In this document: positions 7,917-16,493 of the stretch, piece by piece
Numbering within the stretch: position 1 is the first letter of the stretch
Layout: every line of letters starts with the position of its first letter
DNA from: UBA9214 sp964443845
GTDB taxonomy: Bacteria; Pseudomonadota; Gammaproteobacteria; UBA9214
DNA: 64,000 nt
Direction of reading: 5' to 3'
NCBI GenBank assembly: GCA_964443845.1
Contig: CAYUFA010000002.1
Coordinates: 1 to 64,000 of the forward strand
The notes under the pieces: generated by a model
The model's input: the letters and a program-made list of their open reading frames with translations, nothing else
Databases searched by the model: none
What the model was told of the DNA's origin: nothing
Translations under genes and position numbers: made by a program

Positions 7917-8705
7917 TCAGCGTGCGCGTTTCAGCGAGCTCTTGTCAAAGTCGCGGTCCGTGAGTCCGACGCCGAATCTGAAATTGGTCTGCAGCAGCTG
8001 CGTGCTCTTGCCGGTCTGGTGGTTGACCATGTTCATTTCGTGTGCGCGCCAGAATTTGCCGTTGTACAGCTGGTAACCGCTGAAGGTGAGCGTCTTGAGC
8101 AGGGCGTTCTTGCGGTCGTAGTACTCGATCTTGCGTTCCTTGTAGTGGTCCTTGTCCATCCAGACGATCTGGCGCGTATAGCCGGAGTTCTCGTCCCTGG
8201 GATAGCGCTCGAAGACGAACACGTCCATGCCGTCGAGCTTGTCGTCGCGCAGAAACCGGTAGGTGTACTTGTCCACTTCCTGCGAGGTGATGTCCTCGTA
8301 GGCGAATTCGCTGCCCATGAACGGACCGGACTTGTTGTCCGAAGCGATGCGCTTGACCCGCTTCAGCGCCGGCAGGTACAGCCACTGGTCGTCCGGCCCC
8401 TGCTTGTGGGTGAAGCTGAGCAGGGCGGTGCCCTGTACGTCCCGTGGCTCGTCGAAGATCGTCAGGCTCTTGTCGCCATCGCTGGTTCCTTCCAGCGTTC
8501 GGGAACGGATCTCCCGCACGCTCTCCTGGCCCTGCTTGTTCCTCAGGATCATCTTCACGTCGTCGGTGTAGTCGCCGAACCCGGAGTCGCGTCTGTCGGC
8601 CTCCATGGCGATGGCCAGCCCCTTTTCCTCCGCCGTCTCGGCAAGCGCGTGCAATGACACCAGGCACAACAGCAGTGCCGGCAGCAGGCTGGATAATGTC
8701 TTCAT
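7917..8705 (-). CDS. outer membrane lipoprotein-sorting protein, LolA-like family
   Basis: A 262-residue periplasmic protein with a signal peptide (1-22, ending HALA). The body matches the LolA-like family annotated as outer membrane lipoprotein-sorting protein: a DVKMILRNKQG strand, SLTIFDEPRDVQGTALLSF, DDQWLYLPALKRVKRI, GSEFAYEDI, and YYDRKNALLKTL near the end. Such proteins have a half-barrel that carries lipid. The start at 8705 has a strong Shine-Dalgarno (AGGAG five to seven bases upstream). It is the first gene of a pair with the barrel protein. The cargo is unknown. Confidence 0.82.
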   Translation of the reverse strand: MKTLSSLLPALLLCLVSLHALAETAEEKGLAIAMEADRRDSGFGDYTDDVKMILRNKQGQESVREIRSRTLEGTSDGDKSLTIFDEPRDVQGTALLSFTHKQGPDDQWLYLPALKRVKRIASDNKSGPFMGSEFAYEDITSQEVDKYTYRFLRDDKLDGMDVFVFERYPRDENSGYTRQIVWMDKDHYKERKIEYYDRKNALLKTLTFSGYQLYNGKFWRAHEMNMVNHQTGKSTQLLQTNFRFGVGLTDRDFDKSSLKRAR

Positions 8706-9684
8706 TGGCGGTCTCCTGATCGGATTTCTGCAGCATGATAAGGGATGCCGGCGGTAATAGCATGCCCGGCACCGCTGCGCCGGGGTGGCGATGACGGAAT
8801 GCAGGCCCGCGGCAGCGCGCAATCGATTCCCGGCATGCGCGCGAGTTTCCTGCGTGCGTCGCGTGGACACGCTGCTGTCGATGTACAGGTGTATACCATC
8901 GGGCAGGCAGGTTCGGGTATGGCCGGCACCGTGGCCTCGAGATTCACGCTGCGCTGCCAGGCGCTGCTGCCGGTGTAGCCGCTTACGCGTGCACGGGTGC
9001 TGCACGCGACATGTCGATATGTATGCCTGGCGGGAGATTGTGCGGGCGCGCCGCCGGTGATTCGTGCGCAGGTGGATGTTCTTCGCCACGCCGGATCGGG
9101 GTAGCGGACAGACGGCTGGGCAAGGTACTGTCCCACGGGCCTGAGCGCTGACCAGCTCGTCCCGCTTGATCCGCCTTGCGTCGGAGCGTGCGGACCTCAC
9201 GCGCAGGCCTTGCAGCATGCCGGTGCCCGCCGGGACGCGGGTGCGGACGCAGGCGCATGGCAGAAGTCTCCCGGAGCTCTTGCTTCAGCGTTATGCGAGA
9301 AACTGAATGCAGGGGAATCGTCCTGCTCCGTGGTGGTGCTTCCGGCCGCCCCCTGACGGGAGTCGTCCGCCTGTCTCTCGTGTTCTATAACAAACAGAAT
9401 TATAATGATTTCCGGGCTCTCATCCCGTTCGCCCCCAGACCTGGCGCGGCAACCTCCCGGTACCGGCGTGTGACAATCGAGCGCCGGCTGCGGGCCGGGA
9501 CGGGGTGACGCTGCACGGCAATCCGGGCCGGGCAGGGAGACGGAGAGTAGTGCGAGGGGATGAACCGTGTCCGGGCGCAGTCGCGAATTCCCGGTCCCGA
9601 AGTTGGAGTAAGGGTTGGTTTATTTTATAGTCTCAAACACTTACCAGACAGGACCGGCACGCCGGCGTGTCTACAGGAAGCCCG
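8706..9684. other. long intergenic region, little recognised
   Basis: Nearly 1 kb between the divergent LolA-like and LysR genes. Open frames here lack start signals and similarity. Two AT-rich islands stand out from the GC-rich surroundings: one at about 9384-9412 with TATAAT at 9401-9406 but no good -35, and one at 9603-9634 with TTGGAG (9603-9608), 16 bases, then TTATAG (9625-9630), a weak candidate promoter for the LysR gene. A lost gene is possible but cannot be identified. Confidence 0.5.
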
Positions 9685-10593
9685 ATGGCGGATCGCAGAC
9701 TACAGGTTTTTCATACGGTGGCCCGGTTGCTCAGCTTTACCAGGGCCGCGGATAGCCTGCACATGACCCAGCCGGCCGTGACCTTCCAGGTGCGCCAGCT
9801 CGAGGAGTACTTCAACACCCGTCTGTTCGACCGCACCCATAACCGCATCAGCCTGACGGAGGCGGGGCAGCGCGTCTATGAATACGCGGCCCAGATCTTC
9901 GACCTGTACGCAGAGATGGACAACGCGGTACGCGACATGACCGGGGAGATCAGCGGGATACTCATCATCGGCGCCAGCACGACCATCGCCGAGTACATGC
10001 TGCCCTCCCTGCTCGGCGATTTCAAAAAGAAATACCCGGACGTGAGCGTCCACCTCAGGGTGTCCAATTCCGAGGGCGTCGTTTCCATGGTCGAAAACAA
10101 CGACATCGATCTCGGCGTGGTCGAGGCGCCGGTGCTGAACAAGAATCTGGTCGTGGAGAATTGCCGGAATGACAGCCTCGTGGCCATCGTGCCGCCCGCA
10201 CACGACCTGGCGGCCCGCTCGGTCGTGCGTCTGGACGACCTGCTGGGCCACGATTTCATCGCGCGCGAGGAGGGATCGGGGACCCGCGAGGTCATCGAGG
10301 AATACCTGGCCAGCGCGGGTATGCGGCCGGCTGATCTGACGGTGGCCATGGAGCTGGGCAGCCCCGAGGCGATCAAGGGCGCGGTCGAGGCGGGCATGGG
10401 CGTGTCGATCGTCTCGGAGGTCACGATCCACAAGGAACTGCAACTGGGAACACTGGTGGCGCTGCAACTCGATCCGCCCCTGCAGCGGCCGTTTTCCTTC
10501 GTCCACCAGAAACAGAAATTCCGCCAGCGCGCGATGGACGAGTTACTCGAATTTGCCCGTGCCTACTGCCTGTCACACCGGAATGACGGCTGA
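9685..10593 (+). CDS. LysR-family transcriptional regulator
   Basis: A 302-residue LTTR. Residues 1-60 form the winged HTH (FTRAADSLHMTQPAVTFQVR) and the rest is the two-lobed effector domain (GILIIGASTTIAEYMLPSLL onward), with a conserved GSGTRE motif in the ligand cleft. The ATG at 9685 is preceded by AGGAAG at a good distance; the GTG at 9667 is less likely. The effector region resembles the CysB/CbbR-like subgroup, but the ligand is not clear. It is followed in the same direction by a small hypothetical gene and a transporter gene. Confidence 0.9.
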   Translation: MADRRLQVFHTVARLLSFTRAADSLHMTQPAVTFQVRQLEEYFNTRLFDRTHNRISLTEAGQRVYEYAAQIFDLYAEMDNAVRDMTGEISGILIIGASTTIAEYMLPSLLGDFKKKYPDVSVHLRVSNSEGVVSMVENNDIDLGVVEAPVLNKNLVVENCRNDSLVAIVPPAHDLAARSVVRLDDLLGHDFIAREEGSGTREVIEEYLASAGMRPADLTVAMELGSPEAIKGAVEAGMGVSIVSEVTIHKELQLGTLVALQLDPPLQRPFSFVHQKQKFRQRAMDELLEFARAYCLSHRNDG

Positions 10594-10674
10594 AGTTCCC
10601 GTTTCCGCGGCCGCATGGCGGGGCGCGCTGCGCGGGACCGGGCGGGCGGCTGCCTGCGGCGGGAGCACCTGTCC

Positions 10675-11043
10675 ATGAGCAGCCGGGACTTGCTGGACCT
10701 GTTCGGGCAACTCGATGCCGCCCGGCAGCAGACCCTGCTCGCGTTCGCAAGATTCCTGCTGACCGAGGGCGGCGGGCGGCCGCCTGCCGCGTCCGCCGCG
10801 CCGCTGGTGATCCCGGAACCGGAACACATCGAGCGGCCGGCGCAGGAGAGCATCGTGGCGGGGCTGAAGCGGCTGGCGAAGACCTACCCGATGCTGGACA
10901 AGAGCGAGATGCTCGGTGCCACCTCGGACCTGGTCGCCACCAGCCTGTTGCAGGGTGCGGAACCGGCAGCGGTCATCGACCGGCTCGAGGAGATCTTCGC
11001 GCAGCACTATCAACGCTTCAGGGACATGCGCCAGGGTGGCTGA
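10675..11043 (+). CDS. conserved hypothetical protein upstream of the AI-2E-family transporter
   Basis: A 122-residue, soluble, largely helical protein (DLLDLFGQLDAARQQTLLAF near the start, then a linker, then AVIDRLEEIFAQHYQRFRDM). No signal peptide, membrane segment or known catalytic motif. I do not recognise the family. The ATG at 10675 follows a GGGAG; the longer upstream frame is Arg/Gly-rich and looks non-coding. Its TGA lies one base before the start of the transporter gene (TGAGATG), so they are probably coupled. Possibly an accessory of that transporter (inference). Confidence 0.7.
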   Translation: MSSRDLLDLFGQLDAARQQTLLAFARFLLTEGGGRPPAASAAPLVIPEPEHIERPAQESIVAGLKRLAKTYPMLDKSEMLGATSDLVATSLLQGAEPAAVIDRLEEIFAQHYQRFRDMRQGG

Positions 11044-11044
11044 G

Positions 11045-12127
11045 ATGAATATCCTCTATGAGTGGTACCAGCGTACCATTTCCGATCCGCAGGCCGTCAT
11101 CCTGGTACTGTTGCTGGCGGCCGGCTTTCTCGTCATGGCCACGCTGGGCCAGATGCTGGCGCCGGTGCTGGCGGGTGTGGTGATCGCCTACCTGCTGGAC
11201 GGCGTGGTCGAGAAATGCCATCGGCTGGGTGCACCCAGGGTGTCCGCGGTGGTGGTGGTATTCGTGCTGTTCATGTCGTTCGTGGTTTTCGCGCTGGTCT
11301 GGCTGGTGCCGCGCCTGTCGTCGCAGGTCACGCAGCTGATCCGCCAGCTCCCGGATATCGTGCAGACCGCGCAGGCGCTCATGCTGACGCTGCCCGAAAA
11401 ATATCCCAACCTGTTCACGGTGACGCAGGTGAACGAACTGGGCGCCGCGATCCGCGCCGATATCACCGAGGCGAGCCAGCGCATCCTGTCACTGTCGCTG
11501 CCGGCCGTGTTCGGGCTGATATCCATCATGGTGTACATCATCCTGGTGCCGGTGCTGGCCTTTTTCTTCCTGAAAGACAAGGACCGGCTGCTGGGGTGGG
11601 TGAGCCAGCGCGTGCCGCGGCAGCGCAGGCTCGTCGACGAGGTCGCGCGTGACGTCAATACCCAGGTCTCCAACTACGTGCGCGGCAAGGTCTGGGAAAT
11701 CTTCATTGTCGGTGCGGTCACCTTCGCCGTGTTCACGTTTCTGGGACTGCAGTACGCCCTGCTGCTTGCCACCATGGTCGGACTGTCCGTCATCATTCCC
11801 TACATCGGAGCCGCAGTGGTGACCCTGCCGATCGCCGTGATCGCCTGGTTCCAGTGGGGCTGGAGCGCCGAGTTCGGCTGGACGCTGGTGGTCTACGGGG
11901 TGTTGCAGGCGCTCGACGGACACCTGCTGGTGCCGTTGCTGTTTTCCGAGGTGGTCAACCTGCACCCGGTAGCCATCATCGTCGCCATCCTGGTGTTCGG
12001 GGGGCTGTGGGGGTTCTGGGGCGTGTTTTTTGCCATCCCGCTCGCCACCCTGGTGCAGGCGGTCATGCAGGCCTGGCCCCGGAAGGCGATCGAGGAAGCG
12101 GACACTCACCCCGAACCGGTGCGGTGA
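11045..12127 (+). CDS. AI-2E family transporter (PerM-like)
   Basis: A 360-residue polytopic membrane protein with seven to eight hydrophobic segments, paired at the N-terminus (VILVLLLAAGFLVMATLGQ; AVVVVFVLFMSFVVFALVWL), then a soluble stretch (~95-155), then the C-terminal bundle. Family hallmarks are seen: PVLAFFFLKDKDRL and the loop VSNYVRGKVWEIFIVG, and GLSVIIPYIGAAV. Members (TqsA, YdiK, PerM, some Na+/H+ antiporters) export small molecules or ions; the substrate here is unknown. Its start overlaps the stop region of the small upstream gene. Confidence 0.9.
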   Translation: MNILYEWYQRTISDPQAVILVLLLAAGFLVMATLGQMLAPVLAGVVIAYLLDGVVEKCHRLGAPRVSAVVVVFVLFMSFVVFALVWLVPRLSSQVTQLIRQLPDIVQTAQALMLTLPEKYPNLFTVTQVNELGAAIRADITEASQRILSLSLPAVFGLISIMVYIILVPVLAFFFLKDKDRLLGWVSQRVPRQRRLVDEVARDVNTQVSNYVRGKVWEIFIVGAVTFAVFTFLGLQYALLLATMVGLSVIIPYIGAAVVTLPIAVIAWFQWGWSAEFGWTLVVYGVLQALDGHLLVPLLFSEVVNLHPVAIIVAILVFGGLWGFWGVFFAIPLATLVQAVMQAWPRKAIEEADTHPEPVR

Positions 12128-12164
12128 CGGCCGCGCATGCCGGCGGCGATGCGTGCTCCTGCCG

Positions 12165-12632
12165 CTACAGGGATTTGATCGCCTCGAGCACCTCGTCGGC
12201 GTGACCGGCGACCCTGACCTTGCGCCATTCCCTGCGTACTACACCCTGCTCATCGATCAGGAAGGTGCTGCGCTCCACACCCAGCACCTTTTTCCCGTAC
12301 AGGTTCTTTTCGTGGATGACGTCGAACAGCCGGCAGGCCCTTTCCTCCGCATCCGACAGCAGTTCGAACGGGAGCTGCTGCTTCGCCTTGAAGTTTTCGT
12401 GGGACTTCACGCTGTCGCGCGAGATGCCGAGGACCACCGTGTTGCGGCGCCGGAAGGTGTGGATGCGGTCGCGGAAGTCCTGCCCCTCCGTGGTACAGCC
12501 CGGGGTGCTGTCCTTGGGGTAGAAATAGACGACGACCCGTTTGCCACGGTAGTCGGACAGCGCGATCTCCCGGTTACCGGTCGCCGGCAGCCGGAAATCG
12601 GGCACCTTCTTGCCAACGGTTACCTTGCCCAT
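12165..12632 (-). CDS. bcp: thioredoxin-dependent peroxiredoxin BCP (PrxQ)
   Basis: A 155-residue peroxiredoxin that reduces H2O2 and organic peroxides using thioredoxin. The peroxidatic Cys46 sits in the motif DSTPGCTTEGQDFRD. The nearby resolving Cys (five residues on) of the E. coli type is absent, being replaced in GQD; Cys100 (EERACRLFDV) is a likely resolving Cys, as in the PrxQ subgroup whose second Cys lies in helix 3. Length is normal. It lies downstream of gcvR on the same strand, an arrangement common in Gammaproteobacteria. Confidence 0.93.
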   Translation of the reverse strand: MGKVTVGKKVPDFRLPATGNREIALSDYRGKRVVVYFYPKDSTPGCTTEGQDFRDRIHTFRRRNTVVLGISRDSVKSHENFKAKQQLPFELLSDAEERACRLFDVIHEKNLYGKKVLGVERSTFLIDEQGVVRREWRKVRVAGHADEVLEAIKSL

Positions 12633-12714
12633 GCCGGTCTCCTTCGCTCATTCCAGAACCCAGTCACGATCGAGATTCGCCTGCAGGACCATATTCGTCA
12701 GGCGCCTCGGAATT

Positions 12715-12851
12715 ACACGGAGTTCCATTGCCGGTTCCGTGTTCCTGCATGGTGACTGGTTCTTCAGCAGTGCCACGGAACCCACGGAATTCACCTGACA
12801 ATCCGCTATGAGCCTGATTCACCCGTGGCCTCCATTCATGTGGTTCCGTGG
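12715..12851. repeat. cluster of TTCCGTG words in both orientations
   Basis: In the bcp-gcvR gap, GGTTCCGTG (about 12733) is answered by CACGGAACC (about 12774), with further copies CACGGAATTC, CCCGTGG and GGTTCCGTGG. Similar CCGTG-word stretches occur between genes in many bacterial genomes. It may be a decayed dispersed repeat. Confidence 0.3.
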
Positions 12852-12896
12852 TGAGTACAGCCTGTCCTGTCTATTTCCCGCGGGCCCCGCCGGACG

Positions 12897-13445
12897 TCAG
12901 CCCTTGATCGGCTCGATGACGGCATCCAGGTTGAGCTGGTCGCAGAATTCCATGAATTCCTCGCGCAATGCCGCGATCTGCGTGGCCGCCCGGACCTCGA
13001 TGGTCAGGTGTACGGAAAACATCGGGGTGCCGGTGTGTGCCGCCGCGTAGCTCGTGGTGACCATTTCCTGGATGTTGATCTCGCGTTCGGCGAAGAATCT
13101 GGCCAGGTTGTGCACGATGCCGGGCTGGTTCAGCGCGACCACGTCCACGGCGTAGGGCAGCAGGTCATGACCGCTATCGCGCTCGCTGGTGCGGCGCGAG
13201 GTGATGGTCAGCCCCAGCCGCTCCTCCAGCCAGGGCAACTGGTCCTCCAGCTTGGCAATGTTGTTCCAGTTACCGGATACCTGCAGCAGCAGAGCGAAAT
13301 CCCCGCCCAGCACGGCCATGCGGCTGTCGTTGATGTTGCATCCGCTGTGCAGGATGCAGCGCGCGAACTGGTCGATGATGCCGGTTTTATCCGCTCCCAG
13401 CGCGGCGATTACCAGGTGGTTCCTGGTCGTTGACTTGTCGTTCAT
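12897..13445 (-). CDS. gcvR: glycine cleavage system transcriptional repressor GcvR
   Basis: A 182-residue protein with two ACT domains (about residues 9-85, LVIAALGADKTGIIDQFARC..., and 97-180, VDVVALNQPGIVHNLARFFA...). ACT domains bind amino acids; in E. coli GcvR binds glycine and antagonises the activator GcvA. The pairing with bcp downstream supports the name. It is divergent from dapA. No gcv genes lie in the window, so its target is inferred from the family. Confidence 0.85.
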   Translation of the reverse strand: MNDKSTTRNHLVIAALGADKTGIIDQFARCILHSGCNINDSRMAVLGGDFALLLQVSGNWNNIAKLEDQLPWLEERLGLTITSRRTSERDSGHDLLPYAVDVVALNQPGIVHNLARFFAEREINIQEMVTTSYAAAHTGTPMFSVHLTIEVRAATQIAALREEFMEFCDQLNLDAVIEPIKG

Positions 13446-13615
13446 TCTTTAGGGTGATCCGGATGCCATGCTGACGATTCTGCCAGTCTGGGCAAAGTCT
13501 AGCATTTTTGTCGCGCCGGCAAGCCGGAATCCGGCCCCGGGGACACGATTTTCTTGTCAGTCCCGGGTCGCCTCAGTACCATGTCCACCTCGACTCGGGT
13601 GCGGAGAATCCGGAA

Positions 13616-14503
13616 ATGTTTCAAGGCAGTATTGTTGCACTGGTGACCCCGATGCGCGAGGACGGGACGATCGACGAGGACAGCCTGCAGACGCTGGTCG
13701 AGTTCCATGTCGAGAACCAGTCCGATGCCCTCGTCGCGGTCGGGACGACCGGAGAATCGGCCACCCTCGACGAGCAGGAACACTGCCAGGTGATCCGGCG
13801 TATCGTGGACCTCTGTGCGGGGCGGATCCCGGTCATTGCGGGTACCGGCGCCAATTCCACGCGCGAGGCGATCGAGCTGACCCGCTGCGCGCTGGATGCC
13901 GGTGCCGATGCCTGCCTGCTGGTGACACCGTACTACAACAAACCGACCCAGGAAGGCCTCTACCTGCACCACAAGGCCATTGCCGAGGCCGTTCCGATTC
14001 CCCAGATCCTGTACAATGTGCCTGGCCGTACCGCCTGCGACATGTTACCGGAAACCGTCGAGCGGCTGTCCCGGGTCGACAATATCATCGGCATCAAGGA
14101 AGCGACCGGCAAGCTGGAGCGCGCGCGCGAGATCATGGACCGCTGTGGTGATCGCATGCTGGTCTTCAGCGGTGATGACGCGAGCGCAATGGAGCTGATG
14201 CTGATGGGCGGCAAGGGCAACGTGTCGGTGGTGGCCAACGTGGCTCCGGCCGCCGTGCATGAGCTGTGCAGGGCCGCACTGTCCGGAGACCGGGCCACCG
14301 CCACGGTGTTCAATGACCGGCTGGATACCCTGAACCGCGCCCTGTTCGTCGAGTCCAACCCGATTCCCGTCAAGTGGGCACTGCACGAAATGGGCCTGAT
14401 CCCGCCGGGTATCCGCTTGCCGCTGACGCCGCTGGCGAAACAACATCACGCCACCGTTCGGCATGCGCTCGAACAGGCCGGCGTACTCGAAACCGCAGGA
14501 TAA
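13616..14503 (+). CDS. dapA: 4-hydroxy-tetrahydrodipicolinate synthase
   Basis: Condenses pyruvate with aspartate semialdehyde in lysine and diaminopimelate synthesis. The 295-residue TIM barrel keeps E. coli numbering of the key residues: Thr44/Thr45 (GTTGES), Tyr107 (TPYYNKP), Tyr133 and Arg138 (YNVPGRT), and the Schiff-base Lys161 (GIKEATG). I chose the ATG at 13616 (MFQGSIVALVTPM), which matches family N-termini and has GGAG nine bases upstream. The bamC gene follows four bases later, as in E. coli and relatives. Confidence 0.96.
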   Translation: MFQGSIVALVTPMREDGTIDEDSLQTLVEFHVENQSDALVAVGTTGESATLDEQEHCQVIRRIVDLCAGRIPVIAGTGANSTREAIELTRCALDAGADACLLVTPYYNKPTQEGLYLHHKAIAEAVPIPQILYNVPGRTACDMLPETVERLSRVDNIIGIKEATGKLERAREIMDRCGDRMLVFSGDDASAMELMLMGGKGNVSVVANVAPAAVHELCRAALSGDRATATVFNDRLDTLNRALFVESNPIPVKWALHEMGLIPPGIRLPLTPLAKQHHATVRHALEQAGVLETAG

Positions 14504-14507
14504 CGCT

Positions 14508-15620
14508 ATGCCATACCGACCCGCTGTACGAACCCTGGCCATGATCCTGACGGCAGTCCTGTTGCTGCCCGGGTGTGGCATTGCCCCCGGCCGGGACAAG
14601 GTCGACTACAAGAAGAGCAAGACCATCGACAGCCTGGAGGTGCCGCCGGAGCTGTCCTCCGATGCCATCAACGCGGCCCCCGAATCGCTGAACAGTGCCG
14701 AGGCAACCTACTCGGCGGAATCCACCACCACCGCGCAACCGCAACCCGCGTCTTCCGGCGTGCTGCCGGGCAGCCCGAACGTGCGCGTGGAGCGGGACGG
14801 CAACGAGGAATGGCTGGTCGTGAAGGGCGAGCCGGACCAGATCTGGCCGAAGGTGCGTGAATTCTGGCTCAGCCAGGGGTTCCTGATCAAAATGGAGGAT
14901 CCGCGTATCGGTATCCTCGAGACCGACTGGAAAGAGAACCGGGCGGATATCCCGCAGGGGGTCATTCGCAAGTACCTTGGCAAGGTGGTGGACTCGTTGT
15001 ATTCCGCCCCGACGCGCGACAAGTACCGGGTTCGGCTGGAACACGGCGAGCAGGCCGGAACCACCGAGATCTACCTGACCCAGCGCGGCGTCGAGGAAGT
15101 GGGCGGGGAGACGGTGGATGCCCCGACCACCTGGCACTCGCGTCCTCCCGACCCGGAGCTGGAAGACGAGATGCTCAAGCGGCTGATGGTGTTCCTGGGC
15201 GTCGACGAACAAAAGGCCAGGACCGAACTGGCGAGCAAGACGGTGCCGCCGGCACGTGCCGAACTGGTTACCGATGGCGGCGGTTCGATGCTGGTCGTCA
15301 AGGAAGACTTTTCGCGCGCCTGGCGCCGCACCGGGATCGCGCTGGACCGTATCGGGTTTACCGTGGACGACCGGAACCGTTCCAGCGGGACCTACTTCGT
15401 GAAGTACAACGATCCGCTGGCCGAGCAGAAGGACAAGGGCATCCTGCACAAGCTTGCGTTCTGGTCCTCGGATGACAAGCAGGCAACGCCGGAATACCGC
15501 ATCGTGCTGCAGGCGAACGGTGCAACCACCAATGTCATCGTGAATGACGACAAGGGTGCGCGCGACCGGTCGGGCACGGCAAAACGCATCCTGACCCTGC
15601 TGGAAGAGCAGTTGCGCTAG
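14508..15620 (+). CDS. bamC: outer membrane protein assembly factor BamC
   Basis: A 370-residue lipoprotein of the BAM complex. The signal peptide ends in LLLPGC, with lipidated Cys23. The unstructured N-terminus (DYKKSKTIDSLEVPPELSSD) is the conserved BamC segment that binds BamD; two helix-grip domains follow. The ATG at 14508 is preferred over longer frames because the lipoprotein signal starts there. Position directly after dapA is the classical one. Confidence 0.92.
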   Translation: MPYRPAVRTLAMILTAVLLLPGCGIAPGRDKVDYKKSKTIDSLEVPPELSSDAINAAPESLNSAEATYSAESTTTAQPQPASSGVLPGSPNVRVERDGNEEWLVVKGEPDQIWPKVREFWLSQGFLIKMEDPRIGILETDWKENRADIPQGVIRKYLGKVVDSLYSAPTRDKYRVRLEHGEQAGTTEIYLTQRGVEEVGGETVDAPTTWHSRPPDPELEDEMLKRLMVFLGVDEQKARTELASKTVPPARAELVTDGGGSMLVVKEDFSRAWRRTGIALDRIGFTVDDRNRSSGTYFVKYNDPLAEQKDKGILHKLAFWSSDDKQATPEYRIVLQANGATTNVIVNDDKGARDRSGTAKRILTLLEEQLR

Positions 15621-15629
15621 CCTGCCCGC

Positions 15630-16391
15630 ATGCGCTTTGCATCGCTTGGCAGCGGCAGTCGTGGCAATGCCACGCTGGTTGAGGCGGGCGCTACCCTGCT
15701 GATGCTCGACTGCGGGTTCTCGGTGCGCGAGACCGAGCGACGCCTGTCCGTGCTGGGCTGTGCACCGGAACGGATCAGCGCGCTGCTGGTGACCCACGAG
15801 CATGGCGACCATCTGCGCGGTGTAGCCCCGCTGGCGCGCAAGTACCGGATACCGGTATGGCTGACGCACGGGACCTGGCAGATGATGCGCGATTGCGCAC
15901 TGCCCGATGTCCGCTACTGCAACGGCCACCAGTCGTTCGGGATCGGCGACCTGCGGGTGGAGCCGTTCACGGTTCCGCACGACGCCCGCGAACCCTGCCA
16001 GTTCTGCTTTTCCGCCAGCGGCCGCCGCCTGGGTGTGCTGACCGACACCGGCCGGCCGACAGCGCACATTCTGGACCGGCTCGGCGGGTGCGACGCGTTG
16101 CTGCTGGAATGCAATCACGACCGCGATCTGCTCGCGAATGGACCATATTCCCCGGCGCTCAAGCGGCGGGTGGGTGGGCCGCTCGGCCACCTCAGCAACG
16201 AGCAGGCCGGGGCGCTGCTCGCGCGGCTGGAGCTTTCGCGCCTGCAGCACCTGGTGGCGGCGCACCTGAGCGAGCAGAACAACCGCCCGGAACTGGCCCG
16301 TGCCGCACTGGCACGCGGCGCCGGCTGTGCGCCGGAGCAGATCGCCGTTGCGGGCCAGGACACCGGGCTGGACTGGCGGCTGATCACCTGA
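15630..16391 (+). CDS. MBL-fold metallo-hydrolase (YycJ/WalJ-like)
   Basis: A 253-residue metallo-beta-lactamase-fold protein. It shows LGSGSRGNATLVE at the start, the metal-binding THEHGDH (about residues 54-60), TDTGRPT, and LLECNHD. A conserved C-terminal HLSEQNNRPELA contains another metal-ligand His. This subgroup (YycJ, YhfI-like) includes exonucleases and phosphodiesterases. It begins ten bases after bamC and precedes purL, an order common in Gammaproteobacteria. The substrate is not established from sequence. Confidence 0.88.
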   Translation: MRFASLGSGSRGNATLVEAGATLLMLDCGFSVRETERRLSVLGCAPERISALLVTHEHGDHLRGVAPLARKYRIPVWLTHGTWQMMRDCALPDVRYCNGHQSFGIGDLRVEPFTVPHDAREPCQFCFSASGRRLGVLTDTGRPTAHILDRLGGCDALLLECNHDRDLLANGPYSPALKRRVGGPLGHLSNEQAGALLARLELSRLQHLVAAHLSEQNNRPELARAALARGAGCAPEQIAVAGQDTGLDWRLIT

Positions 16392-16493
16392 GGCCGGCGC
16401 CATGACGCGTTTGCCCGGGCGGCTCGTTGCGCTGACACGCCCGAGGCGATCCAGTATGATGCCGCCACCCGCTGAGATTCCTTCGGAGCCGTA

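Noticed and set aside
9401..9406. TATAAT as a promoter for the LysR gene
   Set aside because: There is no acceptable -35 hexamer at 16-18 bases and the site is about 280 bases from the start codon.
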